Positions 38,972-47,954 of a DNA stretch of 64,000 bases are shown one piece after another (the stretch's first letter is position 1; every line of letters starts with the position of its first letter). The notes below the pieces were generated by a model. It was not told the DNA's origin and ran no database searches. It saw only the letters and a list, made by a program, of their open reading frames with translations. Where the stretch lies: positions 1 through 64,000 of the forward strand of contig NZ_BAYD01000046.1 in NCBI RefSeq assembly GCF_000685075.1, written 5' to 3'. The position numbers were made by a program, and so were the translations under genes. Source of the DNA: Paraburkholderia oxyphila NBRC 105797. GTDB lineage: Bacteria > Pseudomonadota > Gammaproteobacteria > Burkholderiales > Burkholderiaceae.

Positions 38972-39178
38972 GCCGCGCTCATGAACGCGCGGCTCATGGC
39001 GCAATTTTTGTCTGATCTATCGCGACGTGCGCTGTTCGTCGGTGTAACAGCGCGGTCACACAAGTTTTGCTAGATTCGCTATTCGCTCCGCGTTTTTCAC
39101 ACGCCTGACTCGCAAGACGTCGAGGCGCGGAGCGTTCCGCGCCCCGCCCTTCGTTCCCCCGTTCCACAGGAGCCTTGC

Positions 39179-39706
39179 ATGGCCCGCAACATCGAAATCA
39201 AAGCCCGCGCCCGTCATTTCGACGCCCTGCGCGAGCGCGCCGCCCAGCTCGCATCCGATGCGCCGCTGATCTTTCGCCAGCAGGACTTCTTCTACGACGT
39301 GCCGCGCGGGCGCCTGAAGCTGCGCCAGTTCGACGACGGCACGCCTCCCGAGCTGATCTTCTACCAGCGCGACGACCGCGACGGCCCGAAGGCCTCCTAC
39401 TACACGCGCAGCCCCGTCACCAATGCCGAGGCGATGCATTCGCTGCTCGCCACGGCGCTCACGACGCGCGGCATCGTCTCGAAGGAGCGCCACGTGTATC
39501 TGGCCGGGCGCACGCGCATCCATCTGGATCGCGTGGACGGGCTGGGCGACTTCGTCGAGCTCGAAGTGGTGCTCGGGCCCGAGGACGACGAGCAAGGTGG
39601 CGAAGCCGAAGCGCACGCCATGTTCCGGCAGCTCGGCGTGGATGAAAGCGATCTGGTGGCCGTGGCCTACGTCGATCTGCTCAACACGCCGGCCGCCGCG
39701 GCCTGA
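39179..39706 (+). CDS. CYTH-domain protein (class IV adenylate cyclase/triphosphatase-like)
   Basis: A 175-residue protein of the CYTH triphosphate-tunnel superfamily. It begins MARNIEIKAR, a form of the ExExK motif in which the first Glu is Asn. Later charged blocks (KLRQFDDG, LIFYQRDD, KERHVYLAGRTRIHLDRVDGLGDFVELEVVL in parts) supply the alternating acidic and basic residues of the tunnel. It could be an adenylate cyclase or a triphosphatase; sequence does not settle which. A CAGGAG site precedes the ATG. Confidence 0.85.
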   Translation: MARNIEIKARARHFDALRERAAQLASDAPLIFRQQDFFYDVPRGRLKLRQFDDGTPPELIFYQRDDRDGPKASYYTRSPVTNAEAMHSLLATALTTRGIVSKERHVYLAGRTRIHLDRVDGLGDFVELEVVLGPEDDEQGGEAEAHAMFRQLGVDESDLVAVAYVDLLNTPAAAA

Positions 39707-39800
39707 GTATCCGATGAGCCCCCCACGGTGACCCGGGCCCGTTCACGGGACCCGGCGCCACCCAGCGCCACCCGGCGGCGCATGGCGCGCGGCGCCTGCA

Positions 39801-40292
39801 TCAAGGCGCCGCCGCACCGGGCTCCAGATGCCGGAGCGGCAGCGGGCCGTTGCGCTTGAAGGTCGTGAGCACGATGTTCGAGCGCACGCTGTCCACGCCG
39901 GGCACCCGCATCAGCTTCTTCATCACGAACGACGACAGCGCGTTCAGATCCGGCGCCACGATGCGCAGCAGATAGTCGGCGTCGCCCACCACGGCGTGGC
40001 ATTCGAGCACTTCCGGCAGCACGTCGATCTGCTGCTGGAATTGCTCGATGATCGAATCCCCGTGGTGCTTCAATTTCAGGCTCGTGAACGCGGTCACGCC
40101 AAGGCCGAGCTTTTCGGGCCGCAGCACGACGCGATAGCCGTCGATCACGCCCGAAGCCTCCAGCCGCTGCAACCGCCTGCCGATCTGCGAGGGCGAGAGC
40201 GGCACCTGCTCGCCGAGTTGCTGATGCGTGGCGCGGCCGAAGCGCTGCAAAACGTCGAGCAGCGCGAGATCGAAATGATCGAGTTCGAGCAT
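39801..40292 (-). CDS. Lrp/AsnC-family regulator, probably of phhA/phhB
   Basis: A 163-residue regulator with an N-terminal helix-turn-helix (DVLQRFGRATHQQLGEQVPL, SPSQIGRRLQRLEASGVI) and a C-terminal RAM ligand-binding domain (LECHAVVGDADYLLRIVAPD). It is divergent from phhA across 141 bases, so it likely responds to an aromatic amino acid, probably phenylalanine, and controls phhA and itself. The ligand is inferred from position only. The start at 40292 has an AGGA site 8 bases upstream. Confidence 0.92.
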   Translation of the reverse strand: MLELDHFDLALLDVLQRFGRATHQQLGEQVPLSPSQIGRRLQRLEASGVIDGYRVVLRPEKLGLGVTAFTSLKLKHHGDSIIEQFQQQIDVLPEVLECHAVVGDADYLLRIVAPDLNALSSFVMKKLMRVPGVDSVRSNIVLTTFKRNGPLPLRHLEPGAAAP

Positions 40293-40433
40293 GAAAAAAT
40301 CCTGCATTGATTGGCTTGTTGATGCTCGATTATTGCATACACAAACGAATAGCCACCCAGAATGCGCGCACCCTGCGCCCGAACCGCTCTAGACTTGCGT
40401 ATCAGCAAGTGCTTTTATTGGAGCGTTACGAAC

Positions 40434-41354
40434 ATGGCCATCGCCGCCACCGCGAAACTGCAGGAGCAGTTCGATGCGGGCCTGGAAACCCGCCCTGACT
40501 TCACCATCGACCAGCCGCTCGAACGCTACGGCGCGGTCGATCACGCGGTCTGGGACCAGCTCTACCGGCGGCAGATGGCGCTGCTCGAAGGCCGCGCGTG
40601 CGAGGCGTTCATCGAAGGGGCGCAGCGGATCGGGCTGAACGTCGCGCACGTGCCCGACTTCGAGGCCGTGAGCGAGCGCCTGATGGCCGCCACGGGCTGG
40701 CGCATCGTGGCGGTGCCGGGGCTCGTGCCCGATCGCATCTTCTTCGAGCACCTGGCCCACCGCCGCTTTCCGGTGACGTGGTGGATGCGCCGTCCCGATC
40801 AGCTCGATTACCTGCAGGAGCCGGACTGCTTTCACGACCTGTTCGGCCACGTGCCGCTCCTCACCGACCCCGTGTTCGCCGACGCGATCCACGCCTACGG
40901 TCGTGCCGCGCTTGCCGTGGACGAGCGCGCGCTGCCGCTGCTCGCGCGCCTCTACTGGTACACGGTGGAATTCGGTCTGATGCGTGACACAAGCGGCGAC
41001 GCAAGCGGTGAAACACGCGCGACACACGGCGTGAAGATCTATGGCGCGGGCATCGTGTCGAGCAAGGGCGAGTCGCTCTACAGCGTGGAGAGCGACTCGC
41101 CCAACCGGCTCGCCTTCGACCTCGAGCGCGTGCTGCGCACGCGTTACCGGATCGACACGTTCCAGAAGACCTACTTCGTGATCGACTCGTTCGCGCAGTT
41201 GTTCGACGCGCTTGGCGCCGGCATGGCCGCGCATCTCGCCGATCCCGCGCCGCTCATCGCCGTGGAGCCCTACACCGCCGGCGACGTACTGCATGGCGAC
41301 ACGGTGTACACCCGCGGCACGGGTGAAGGCTGGCTCGAAGGCGGCGACGTCTGA
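40434..41354 (+). CDS. phhA: Phenylalanine 4-monooxygenase
   Basis: The iron- and tetrahydropterin-dependent enzyme that hydroxylates phenylalanine to tyrosine. The 306-residue protein has the iron ligands in PDCFHDLFGHVPLL (two His) and YWYTVEFGLM (Glu), and the pterin/substrate residues in RFPVTWWMR. The start at 40434 (MAIAATAKLQEQF) is preceded by GGAG. The downstream phhB recycles its cofactor. Confidence 0.97.
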   Translation: MAIAATAKLQEQFDAGLETRPDFTIDQPLERYGAVDHAVWDQLYRRQMALLEGRACEAFIEGAQRIGLNVAHVPDFEAVSERLMAATGWRIVAVPGLVPDRIFFEHLAHRRFPVTWWMRRPDQLDYLQEPDCFHDLFGHVPLLTDPVFADAIHAYGRAALAVDERALPLLARLYWYTVEFGLMRDTSGDASGETRATHGVKIYGAGIVSSKGESLYSVESDSPNRLAFDLERVLRTRYRIDTFQKTYFVIDSFAQLFDALGAGMAAHLADPAPLIAVEPYTAGDVLHGDTVYTRGTGEGWLEGGDV

Positions 41355-41562
41355 GCGGCAGGCGCCGCGAGCCTCAGCATGGCCAGCGGCGCCTCCCGTA
41401 CGCCATGCACGCTCCAAGCCAACGACCTGACCGACCGCCGGCCACGAATTGCCGCAGCGCCGTCGAGTGCGCTCGCGCGTGTCGCACTTCCGTGAAAAAA
41501 TGGCCCATCGGCCTGGCGCGTTTGCCGGGCCCGGAACAGACGTAACGCATACAGGTGCCACG

Positions 41563-41874
41563 ATGATCAACCGACTCACATCCGAAGAGCGCGCCACGCA
41601 GCTCGCCGAACTGCGCGGCTGGCACGCCGTCGCGGGCCGCGACGCCATCCAGCGCCATTTCCGTTTCGCCGACTTCAACGAAGCCTTCGGCTTCATGACG
41701 CGCGTGGCAATCAAGGCGCAGGAAATGAACCACCACCCCGAATGGTTCAACGTCTACAACCGCGTGGAAATCACCCTTTCGACCCATGAGGCCGACGGCC
41801 TCACGGCGCGCGACGTCGAACTCGCGCGCTTCATCGACTCGATCGCGCCCGGCCCGCTCACGGCCTCGGCCTGA
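41563..41874 (+). CDS. phhB: Pterin-4a-carbinolamine dehydratase
   Basis: PhhB dehydrates the 4a-hydroxypterin formed by phhA, regenerating the cofactor. The 103-residue protein has the active-site motif MNHHPEWFNVYNRV. It is 208 bases after phhA, so it may share its transcript or have its own promoter. An ACAGGTG site precedes the ATG at 41563. A long upstream in-frame reading is non-coding. Confidence 0.96.
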   Translation: MINRLTSEERATQLAELRGWHAVAGRDAIQRHFRFADFNEAFGFMTRVAIKAQEMNHHPEWFNVYNRVEITLSTHEADGLTARDVELARFIDSIAPGPLTASA

Positions 41875-42232
41875 ATAGAAGACGTGCAAGCGGTTTGCGT
41901 GCGTCGTGCATCGTGCGCCAGGTAGAAGCCCGCACGACGCACAGCACGCAAACGCGCCGCAATGAAAGCATAATGCAGGGTATCAGGCGTCCAAACCTTC
42001 AGCTTTGAAGGCCATTCTTGAAGGATACGTAAGACTCCCAGGCAGCCTTTGCAATGGGGTCCAACCGTTCCGGTGAGAAGACGTTCTGACGCTGTACAAT
42101 CAGCAGCGCATAGGGCCTGGAGCGCGCCTCCTGGCACAACGCAAGTTCATCGCCACTCGAGGGCGAGCGGTTGCGCCAGAAGTTGATCGCGCATGCCTGA
42201 CTGCTAAACCCATTTGTACTTGAGCGAATCCC
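41875..42232. other. Intergenic region between phhB and the response regulator
   Basis: About 360 bases. Apart from the inverted repeat near its left end I see no gene or clear promoter consensus; the promoter of the two-component operon should be here. Confidence 0.4.
41893..41953. repeat. Long inverted repeat after phhB
   Basis: GTTTGCGTGC (41893-41902) pairs with GCACGCAAAC (41944-41953), and an inner GCGTCGTGC pairs with GCACGACGC, giving a two-part stem of about 19 bp. It is 18 bases past the phhB stop and has no T-tract; it may end or stabilise the phh transcript. Confidence 0.6.
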
Positions 42233-42919
42233 ATGCGACTCCTTCTGATCGAAGACGACCGCCCCATCGCACGCGGCATCCAGTCCAGCCTCGAACAAGC
42301 CGGCTTTACGGTCGACATGGTCCACGACGGCATCTTCGCCGAACAGGCACTGACACAGAACCGGCATGAGCTCGTGATTCTCGACCTCGGCCTGCCCGGC
42401 ATCGACGGCATGACGTTGCTCTCGCGCTTTCGTCAGAGCAACCGGCACACGCCCGTCATCGTGCTGACCGCACGCGACGAACTGAACGACCGCGTCCAGG
42501 GCCTCAACTCGGGCGCCGACGACTACATGCTCAAGCCGTTCGAACCGGCCGAGCTCGAAGCGCGTATTCGCGCCGTGATGCGCCGCAGCGGCCCGCACGG
42601 CGACGTGCCGCGTCCCGAAGTCTCGCTCGGCGGCGTACGCCTGTCGGGCGTCGACCGCCGCATCTTCAACGACGACAAGCCGCTCGAGCTTTCGCCGCGC
42701 GAGTTCGCCGTGCTCGAAATGCTGCTGCTGCGTCATGGCCGCGTCGTGAGCAAGGCGCAACTGCAGGACCACCTCACGCACTTCGGCGGCGATCTCGGCG
42801 ACACCGCGATCGAAGTCTACGTGCACCGCGTGCGCAAGAAGCTCGAGAACTGCCGTGTCGAGATCGTCACGGTGCGTGGCTTCGGCTATCTGTTGCAGGA
42901 AATCCGCCAGGCCGCTTAA
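42233..42919 (+). CDS. OmpR-family response regulator (TctD/QseB-like)
   Basis: A 228-residue regulator: a receiver domain (MRLLLIEDDRPIARGIQ, phospho-acceptor Asp in LVILDLGLPG, conserved Lys in YMLKPF) joined to an OmpR-type winged helix (PLELSPREFAVLEMLL ... VHRVRKKL). It is followed by a sensor kinase on the same strand. No transporter or target gene adjoins to suggest the stimulus. Confidence 0.95.
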   Translation: MRLLLIEDDRPIARGIQSSLEQAGFTVDMVHDGIFAEQALTQNRHELVILDLGLPGIDGMTLLSRFRQSNRHTPVIVLTARDELNDRVQGLNSGADDYMLKPFEPAELEARIRAVMRRSGPHGDVPRPEVSLGGVRLSGVDRRIFNDDKPLELSPREFAVLEMLLLRHGRVVSKAQLQDHLTHFGGDLGDTAIEVYVHRVRKKLENCRVEIVTVRGFGYLLQEIRQAA

Positions 42920-43303
42920 GGCCCCTGAGGGTCCCTCAGGGCCCGTCAAGGCCGCTTGGCCGCATCAGCCCCCTCGCGCGCCGTCAGGCGCCAGATCAGG
43001 AGCGCATGTCCGCATGCGCTCCTGCACGCCCCGTTCGAGCTGCCAGCCTGGCCACGTGCCGGGCTGAAGCCCGTGGCGCCCGCCATGCAGCCTCTCTGCG
43101 CTCCTGAGCGTCGCTCAGCCGTGCAAACGGCCACGCAAACAGCCATCCACCCGGAACACACCCAGAGCGCCACGGCGACGCCCAGGCCAGCGCCGGTCTG
43201 CCGCGCGCCCGTCCACCCGCGTAAAATGGGTCCGAGCCCGCGCGGCACGCAGCCCCGAAGATGCTGCGCCGTGCCCGTGACCCCAACATCGCCCGAACCG
43301 ACC
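42920..43303. other. Gap between regulator and kinase genes, with a hairpin
   Basis: About 380 bases. A perfect CCCTGAGGG / CCCTCAGGG hairpin (42923-42941) follows the regulator stop by three bases, without a T-tract. The rest is open in the kinase frame but lacks the features of a protein domain, so I regard it as untranslated or as a doubtful N-terminal extension. Confidence 0.5.
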
Positions 43304-44914
43304 ATGTCCCTACCGGCCGCAACGAGCCTGCGGCGCACGCTATTGCGGCGCCTCGCCGCTCCCCTTTCGCTGCTCGCGCTGATGAGCGGCCTGATTGCCT
43401 ATTGGCTCGCGTGGCAATACACGCAGCACGTGGTCGACCGCTCGCTCGCCGACCTCGCCACCGCCATTTCCAAACAGATCCAGATCGCCGGTCCCGAAGC
43501 GCCCATCACCGTGCCACCGCTCGCCCAGGCGATGTTCTCCGACCCCGTCGAGCACCTCGTCTACCGCATCAGCAACGGCGAAACCGAAATCGCCGGCGAC
43601 CACGACCTGCCGCTGCAAGGCACCAACGTGCGCCGCATGCACTATGCGTTCGTGTTCGAGACCGTCTACAAGGGGGTGAGCGTGCGTGTCGCGCAGGTGC
43701 GCGTGCCGCAGGCCACAGGCAATCCCATCGTCGTGGAAGTGGGCCAGCCTGTGCATCACCGCGCGCGCATCGCCGCCGAATTCCTCGTGGCGATCATGAT
43801 GCCGCTCTTGCTGCTCCTGCTCGCCGGCTGGGCGATCGTCTGGCGGGTGGTGAACCAGCAGCTCAACCCGCTCACCGATCTCGCCGACTCGCTCAATCGC
43901 CAGACGCACACCTCGCTCGAACCCGTCGACGAGACCTTCGTGCCGGTCGAGATCCGTCCGCTCACCGGTGCGCTCAACGCGCTGCTTGGACGTCTGAAGA
44001 CCGCGCTCGACGCTCAGCGCAAATTCATCGCCGACGCCGCGCATCAGTTGCGCACGCCGCTCACGGCCGTGAAGCTGCATGCCGAGCAAGCCGTGAACGC
44101 ACGCGAGCCGCAGAAGGTCAGCGACGCCGTGCGCGAGCTGCGCGCCGCCGCAGACCGCGCGGTGCGTCTGTCGAATCAGCTGCTCTCGCTCGCGCGCGCC
44201 GAGCCGGGCGAGCAGGCGGCGCGCTTCGTCGACATCGACATGGCCGCGCTGGCATTCGAGACCGGCGCCGAGTGGGTGCCGCGCGCGCTCGCGAGCCACG
44301 TCGACCTCGGCTTCCAGCGCCTCGACGACCCCGAAAACGACACGCCACTGATGGTGCGCGGCAACCCCGTGCTGCTGCGCGAAGTCATCGCCAATCTGCT
44401 CGACAACGCGCTGAAGTATTTGCCGCCCGCGCGCGTCGAGGGTGGGCGCATCACCGTCACCGTGACCGAGACGCTCACCGATGGCGTGCCGATGGCGGAG
44501 ATCGTCGTCGAGGACAACGGCCGCGGCGTGCCGCAAGCGCAGCAGGCCGATCTCTTCAAGCGCTTCTTCCGCGGCGACGGCCAGACCGAGAGCGGCGTGG
44601 ACAGCGGCGCGGGCCTCGGCCTCGCGATCGTGCACGACATCATGACGCTGCATCGTGGCAGCGTGCACTACGAAGACGCGCCGGAAGGCGGTGCGCGTTT
44701 CATCGTGCGCGTGCCGCTCACGAACCATCCCGCACTCGATGCGAAAGACGGCAAGCAGATGAAACGCACGAAGGACACGGTAGCGGGCGATCACGCGCTG
44801 GGCATGAGTGCGCCGCACGCCGACGATCGTCAAGCGGGTCCCGACGCACAATCTGGACAGTCGACGCAGTGGCCCGCGAAAAAACCGACGCACCAGGCGC
44901 CTGTCGATAACTGA
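43304..44914 (+). CDS. Sensor histidine kinase (TctE-like)
   Basis: A 536-residue membrane kinase. Span 1 is near residues 18-38 (LSLLALMSGLIAYWLAW), followed by a periplasmic domain, span 2 (LVAIMMPLLLLLLAGWAIVW), a HAMP-like linker, the phospho-acceptor His in DAAHQLRTPLTAVKLHAEQA, and an ATPase domain with NLLDNALKYLPP, VEDNGRGVP and GAGLGLAIVHD. The start at 43304 (MSLPAATSLRRTLLRR) places the first span correctly; longer in-frame starts would add about 115 low-complexity residues. It should phosphorylate the regulator encoded upstream. The C-terminus (after about residue 480) is a variable polar tail. Confidence 0.93.
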   Translation: MSLPAATSLRRTLLRRLAAPLSLLALMSGLIAYWLAWQYTQHVVDRSLADLATAISKQIQIAGPEAPITVPPLAQAMFSDPVEHLVYRISNGETEIAGDHDLPLQGTNVRRMHYAFVFETVYKGVSVRVAQVRVPQATGNPIVVEVGQPVHHRARIAAEFLVAIMMPLLLLLLAGWAIVWRVVNQQLNPLTDLADSLNRQTHTSLEPVDETFVPVEIRPLTGALNALLGRLKTALDAQRKFIADAAHQLRTPLTAVKLHAEQAVNAREPQKVSDAVRELRAAADRAVRLSNQLLSLARAEPGEQAARFVDIDMAALAFETGAEWVPRALASHVDLGFQRLDDPENDTPLMVRGNPVLLREVIANLLDNALKYLPPARVEGGRITVTVTETLTDGVPMAEIVVEDNGRGVPQAQQADLFKRFFRGDGQTESGVDSGAGLGLAIVHDIMTLHRGSVHYEDAPEGGARFIVRVPLTNHPALDAKDGKQMKRTKDTVAGDHALGMSAPHADDRQAGPDAQSGQSTQWPAKKPTHQAPVDN

Positions 44915-44945
44915 CGCGGCGCGATTCGCTTCGCGTCCAGCATCC

Positions 44946-44981
44946 AGAAAAAATATGGGCCGCATCTTTGCGGCCCATATT
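44946..44981 (-). terminator. Intrinsic terminator of the SET-domain gene (may act both ways)
   Basis: A perfect 13-bp stem (AATATGGGCCGCA and complement) with a TCTT loop. On the minus strand it is followed by TTTTTT and ends the gene at 45034; it also lies after the kinase gene on the plus strand. Confidence 0.8.
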
Positions 44982-45033
44982 CATTTCAGCGGTACATGAC
45001 AACACGCATGCACGACCCAGCCAGCCGCCATGC

Positions 45034-45525
45034 TTACTTCTTTTTCTTGGCCTTCTTCGCCTTGCCGCCCTTGCCCTCCTCGGGCGGGGCGAGCATCGTG
45101 CCGCGGCACTTGCGCGCGCCGCAGCGGCATTCGTATTCGCGCTTGAGCTTCTTGGTCTGCTTCGCGTCGATCACGAGGCCGTAGTCGTAAAAGAGCTCCT
45201 CGCCCTCGGCGATATCGCGCAGCGCGTGAATGTACACATGACCGTCGATCTCTTCGGCTTCGCAATTCGGCGCGCACGAATGATTGATCCAGCGCGCGCT
45301 GTTGCCGTTCACCTTGCCGTCGATCACGTCGCCGTCGTCGAGTGCGAAATAGAAGGTGTGATTCGGTTCGTCGGGATTATGCGGATGACGCCGCAATGCT
45401 TCCTTCCACGAGATGCGTTCGCCCTTGTATTCGATCAGGCGTTCGCCAGCCTCGATCGCCCCGGCCGCAAATACGCCCTTGCCGTGTACGCCCGACTGGC
45501 GCACGACGATCCTGCGTACACTCAT
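45034..45525 (-). CDS. SET-domain protein (putative protein-lysine methyltransferase)
   Basis: A 163-residue protein with a compact SET domain: VRQSGVHGKGVFAAGAIEAG near the N-terminus, the core NSARWINHSCAPNCEAEE (RWINHSC pseudoknot motif), and GEELFYDYGLVI with the catalytic Tyr. A post-SET-like cluster ECRCGARKCRG supplies zinc-binding cysteines together with the SC..NC pair. The last 20 residues are Lys-rich (GKGGKAKKAKKKK). SET proteins in bacteria have few known targets; the basic tail could be DNA-, RNA- or self-directed. Substrate is unknown. Confidence 0.92.
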   Translation of the reverse strand: MSVRRIVVRQSGVHGKGVFAAGAIEAGERLIEYKGERISWKEALRRHPHNPDEPNHTFYFALDDGDVIDGKVNGNSARWINHSCAPNCEAEEIDGHVYIHALRDIAEGEELFYDYGLVIDAKQTKKLKREYECRCGARKCRGTMLAPPEEGKGGKAKKAKKKK

Positions 45526-45685
45526 TGAATGAATCCTTGTGAAGTCAGCTTTCGATGCAAACGCGGCGCCTTGTCGGCGCCGCGCTCATGAGCACGCGTT
45601 CAATCGAGACGCGCACCGCAACCGGCATCGTACACGTTAGCCCCTCTTCCCTTCAACTCGCGCGCCATTCGCGGGCGCTACGCGT

Positions 45686-46798
45686 TCAGCGCTGGCCGAG
45701 CGTCGTCTCGCCGAAGAGCGTCTTGTGCTCGCGAGGCTGCGAGCGCCAGTACTGCGGCGGCGCGTTCACGCTCGCGCCGAGTTGCGCGGCGGCATGCCAT
45801 GGCCAACGCGGATCGTAGAGCATCGCGCGCGCCATCGCGATCATGTCGGCCTCACCGTCTTCGAGGATTTGATTGGCCTGCAGTGGATCGGTGATGAGCC
45901 CCACCGCGACCGTATTCACGCCGGTCTCCTGCTTCACCTTGCGCGCGAACGGCACCTGATAACCGGGCTCGAGTGGAATCTTCTGCAATGGCGAAACACC
46001 GCCCGACGACACGTCGACCCAGTCTGCTCCGCGCGCCTTGAGCGCCTGAGCGAACACGACCGTGTCTTCGGGCGTCCAGCCGCCTTCGACCCAATCGGTT
46101 GCCGATACCCGCACGCCAACCGGACGATCGTCCGGAAATTCCGCGCGCATCGCGTCGAATACTTCGAGCGGAAAGCGCATGCGGTTTTCGAGCGAGCCGC
46201 CATATTCGTCGGTGCGCTGGTTGGCGATCGGCGAGAGAAATTGATGCAGCAGATAGCCATGCGCCGCGTGGACTTCGAGCGCATCGATGCCCAGCCGCGC
46301 GGCCCGTCGCGCCGTCGCTGCAAACGCATTGCGCACGCGGTTCAGGCCGGCCGTATCGAGCGCGAGCGGCGGCGTTTCATCGGCCTTGTGCGGCAGCGCG
46401 GAGGGCGCGTGCGGCAACCAGCCGCCATCGGCCACGGAAATCAGCTGGCCGCCCTCCCAGGGCACGTGGCTCGACGCCTTGCGTCCCGCGTGCGAGATCT
46501 GCATGGCGATGCGAATCGGCGAATAGCGCCGAATGGCGGCGATCACCGGTTCGAGTGCGGCTTCGGTCACGTCGTCCCAAAGGCCGAGATCGCCGGGCGT
46601 GATGCGGCCGTCCGGCTCGACGGCCGTGGCCTCGATACACAGCATCGCCGCGCCCGAAAGCGCGAGATGGCCGAGGTGGATCATGTGCCAGTCGGTGGCC
46701 TCGCCTCGCACCGCCGAGTATTGGCACATCGGCGACACGACAATGCGATTGGCGAGCGTCACGCCACGCAGCTCGAGCGGAGTGAAGAGCGTGCTCAT
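45686..46798 (-). CDS. Old yellow enzyme, NADPH dehydrogenase (NamA/YqjM type)
   Basis: A 370-residue FMN enzyme that reduces activated alkenes with NAD(P)H. MSTLFTPLELRGVTLANRIV begins it; SPMCQYSA carries the cysteine of the YqjM subclass, and the HAAHGYLLHQFLSP and TDEYGGSLENR motifs bind FMN and close the barrel. The last strand has MIAMARAMLYDPRW. The start is at 46798. Physiological substrate is unknown. Confidence 0.95.
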   Translation of the reverse strand: MSTLFTPLELRGVTLANRIVVSPMCQYSAVRGEATDWHMIHLGHLALSGAAMLCIEATAVEPDGRITPGDLGLWDDVTEAALEPVIAAIRRYSPIRIAMQISHAGRKASSHVPWEGGQLISVADGGWLPHAPSALPHKADETPPLALDTAGLNRVRNAFAATARRAARLGIDALEVHAAHGYLLHQFLSPIANQRTDEYGGSLENRMRFPLEVFDAMRAEFPDDRPVGVRVSATDWVEGGWTPEDTVVFAQALKARGADWVDVSSGGVSPLQKIPLEPGYQVPFARKVKQETGVNTVAVGLITDPLQANQILEDGEADMIAMARAMLYDPRWPWHAAAQLGASVNAPPQYWRSQPREHKTLFGETTLGQR

Positions 46799-46993
46799 GG
46801 GAGGAGTGCGAACGGTGGTGGGAGCGTTCGAGAATAGCACGCGCCTTTGACAGCTGCTGGCAACGCTCACAGGCGCGAGGCAGGTGTGGAACGGCCGCAA
46901 AGTCGATGCAACGCGAACCCAAAACACGCCCTGGGCACGACGCGCAGCACCCAGCGTGCGCGCGCGGGAAAAGCAGAAGGAGAGGCCGAAGCC

Positions 46994-47731
46994 TCAGGGC
47001 GACTTCGCGGGTACGCTGGTATTTGCGTTGTCGACGGCGTCGAGCCATTCGCCGAACATGCGGCTCGCCTGCGCTTCGAGACGCGGACCGTGCTGGGCAG
47101 TCTGCGCACGCAGTGCGTTGACGTCGATGCCCGCCGCGTCGATCTCGGCGGCATGGCCGATCAGCCAGGGCTCGAAGCGGTCGGCGCGCACTTCGGGATG
47201 GCATTGCAGCCCGAGCACATGCGAGCCCCACGAGAACGCCTGGTTTTCACACAGCGGCGTGGATGCGAGACGTGTCGCGCCCTGCGGCAGATCGAACGTG
47301 TCGCCATGCCAGTGCAGCATCGAGGTGGCTGCGCCATCGACGTGCCGCAGCGGCGACGCGTGGCCCGCATCGGTCAGCGTGAGCGGCGTCCAGCCGATTT
47401 CCTGATGCCCGGCGGCATAGACACGCGCACCGAGCACCCGCGCGATGAGCTGGGCCCCGAGACAGATGCCGAGCGTGGGCAGACCGGCGGCGATGCGCTT
47501 TTCGATCAGCGCGGCGATGGGCGCAAGGGTGGGATAGCGTGCGTCGTCGCAGGCGTTGATGGGACCGCCGAGGATCACCATCAACGAAGCGGAAACGGGA
47601 TTGAGCGCGCCGACGCGCGCAAAGCCGACATCGACATAGCGCACCGGACGCCCGCGCTCGCCGAGCACGCGCTCGAAGCTGCCGAGGTCCTCGAAATATA
47701 CGTGGCGAATGGCCAATACTTCGCGATTCAT
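46994..47731 (-). CDS. Class I glutamine amidotransferase-like protein
   Basis: A 245-residue protein of the GATase1 family. The nucleophile elbow is GICLGAQLIARVLG (Cys), and the catalytic His-Glu pair is in GLQCHPEVRADRF. It stands alone, not fused to or beside a synthetase, as in stand-alone GMP-synthase-like amidotransferases. The acceptor is unknown. I used the ATG at 47731 (MNREVLAIRHVYFED). Confidence 0.92.
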   Translation of the reverse strand: MNREVLAIRHVYFEDLGSFERVLGERGRPVRYVDVGFARVGALNPVSASLMVILGGPINACDDARYPTLAPIAALIEKRIAAGLPTLGICLGAQLIARVLGARVYAAGHQEIGWTPLTLTDAGHASPLRHVDGAATSMLHWHGDTFDLPQGATRLASTPLCENQAFSWGSHVLGLQCHPEVRADRFEPWLIGHAAEIDAAGIDVNALRAQTAQHGPRLEAQASRMFGEWLDAVDNANTSVPAKSP

Positions 47732-47954
47732 CGGCAAATCCCTGGGTCAGCTACACAATGCAACGCCTCGCGCAAACCGCATGCGGGATGCATGCCGGAC
47801 TCACACGAAAAGCACACGCTGGAGCACGCACGTGCGTGCAACGATAAGCACGCCGGCGCAAACGCGCCGCGCGCACGACCAAACCGGACGAGAACCGGAT
47901 CCTTCGGGCGAGCGGACCACGCAGCCGCGAACAGCCGCCGGGCCCGCCTGAGCA

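Noticed and set aside
42956..43303. N-terminal extension of the sensor kinase by about 115 residues
   Set aside because: The extension is low-complexity, precedes the first membrane span and has no domain; the start at 43304 fits the TctE-like layout.
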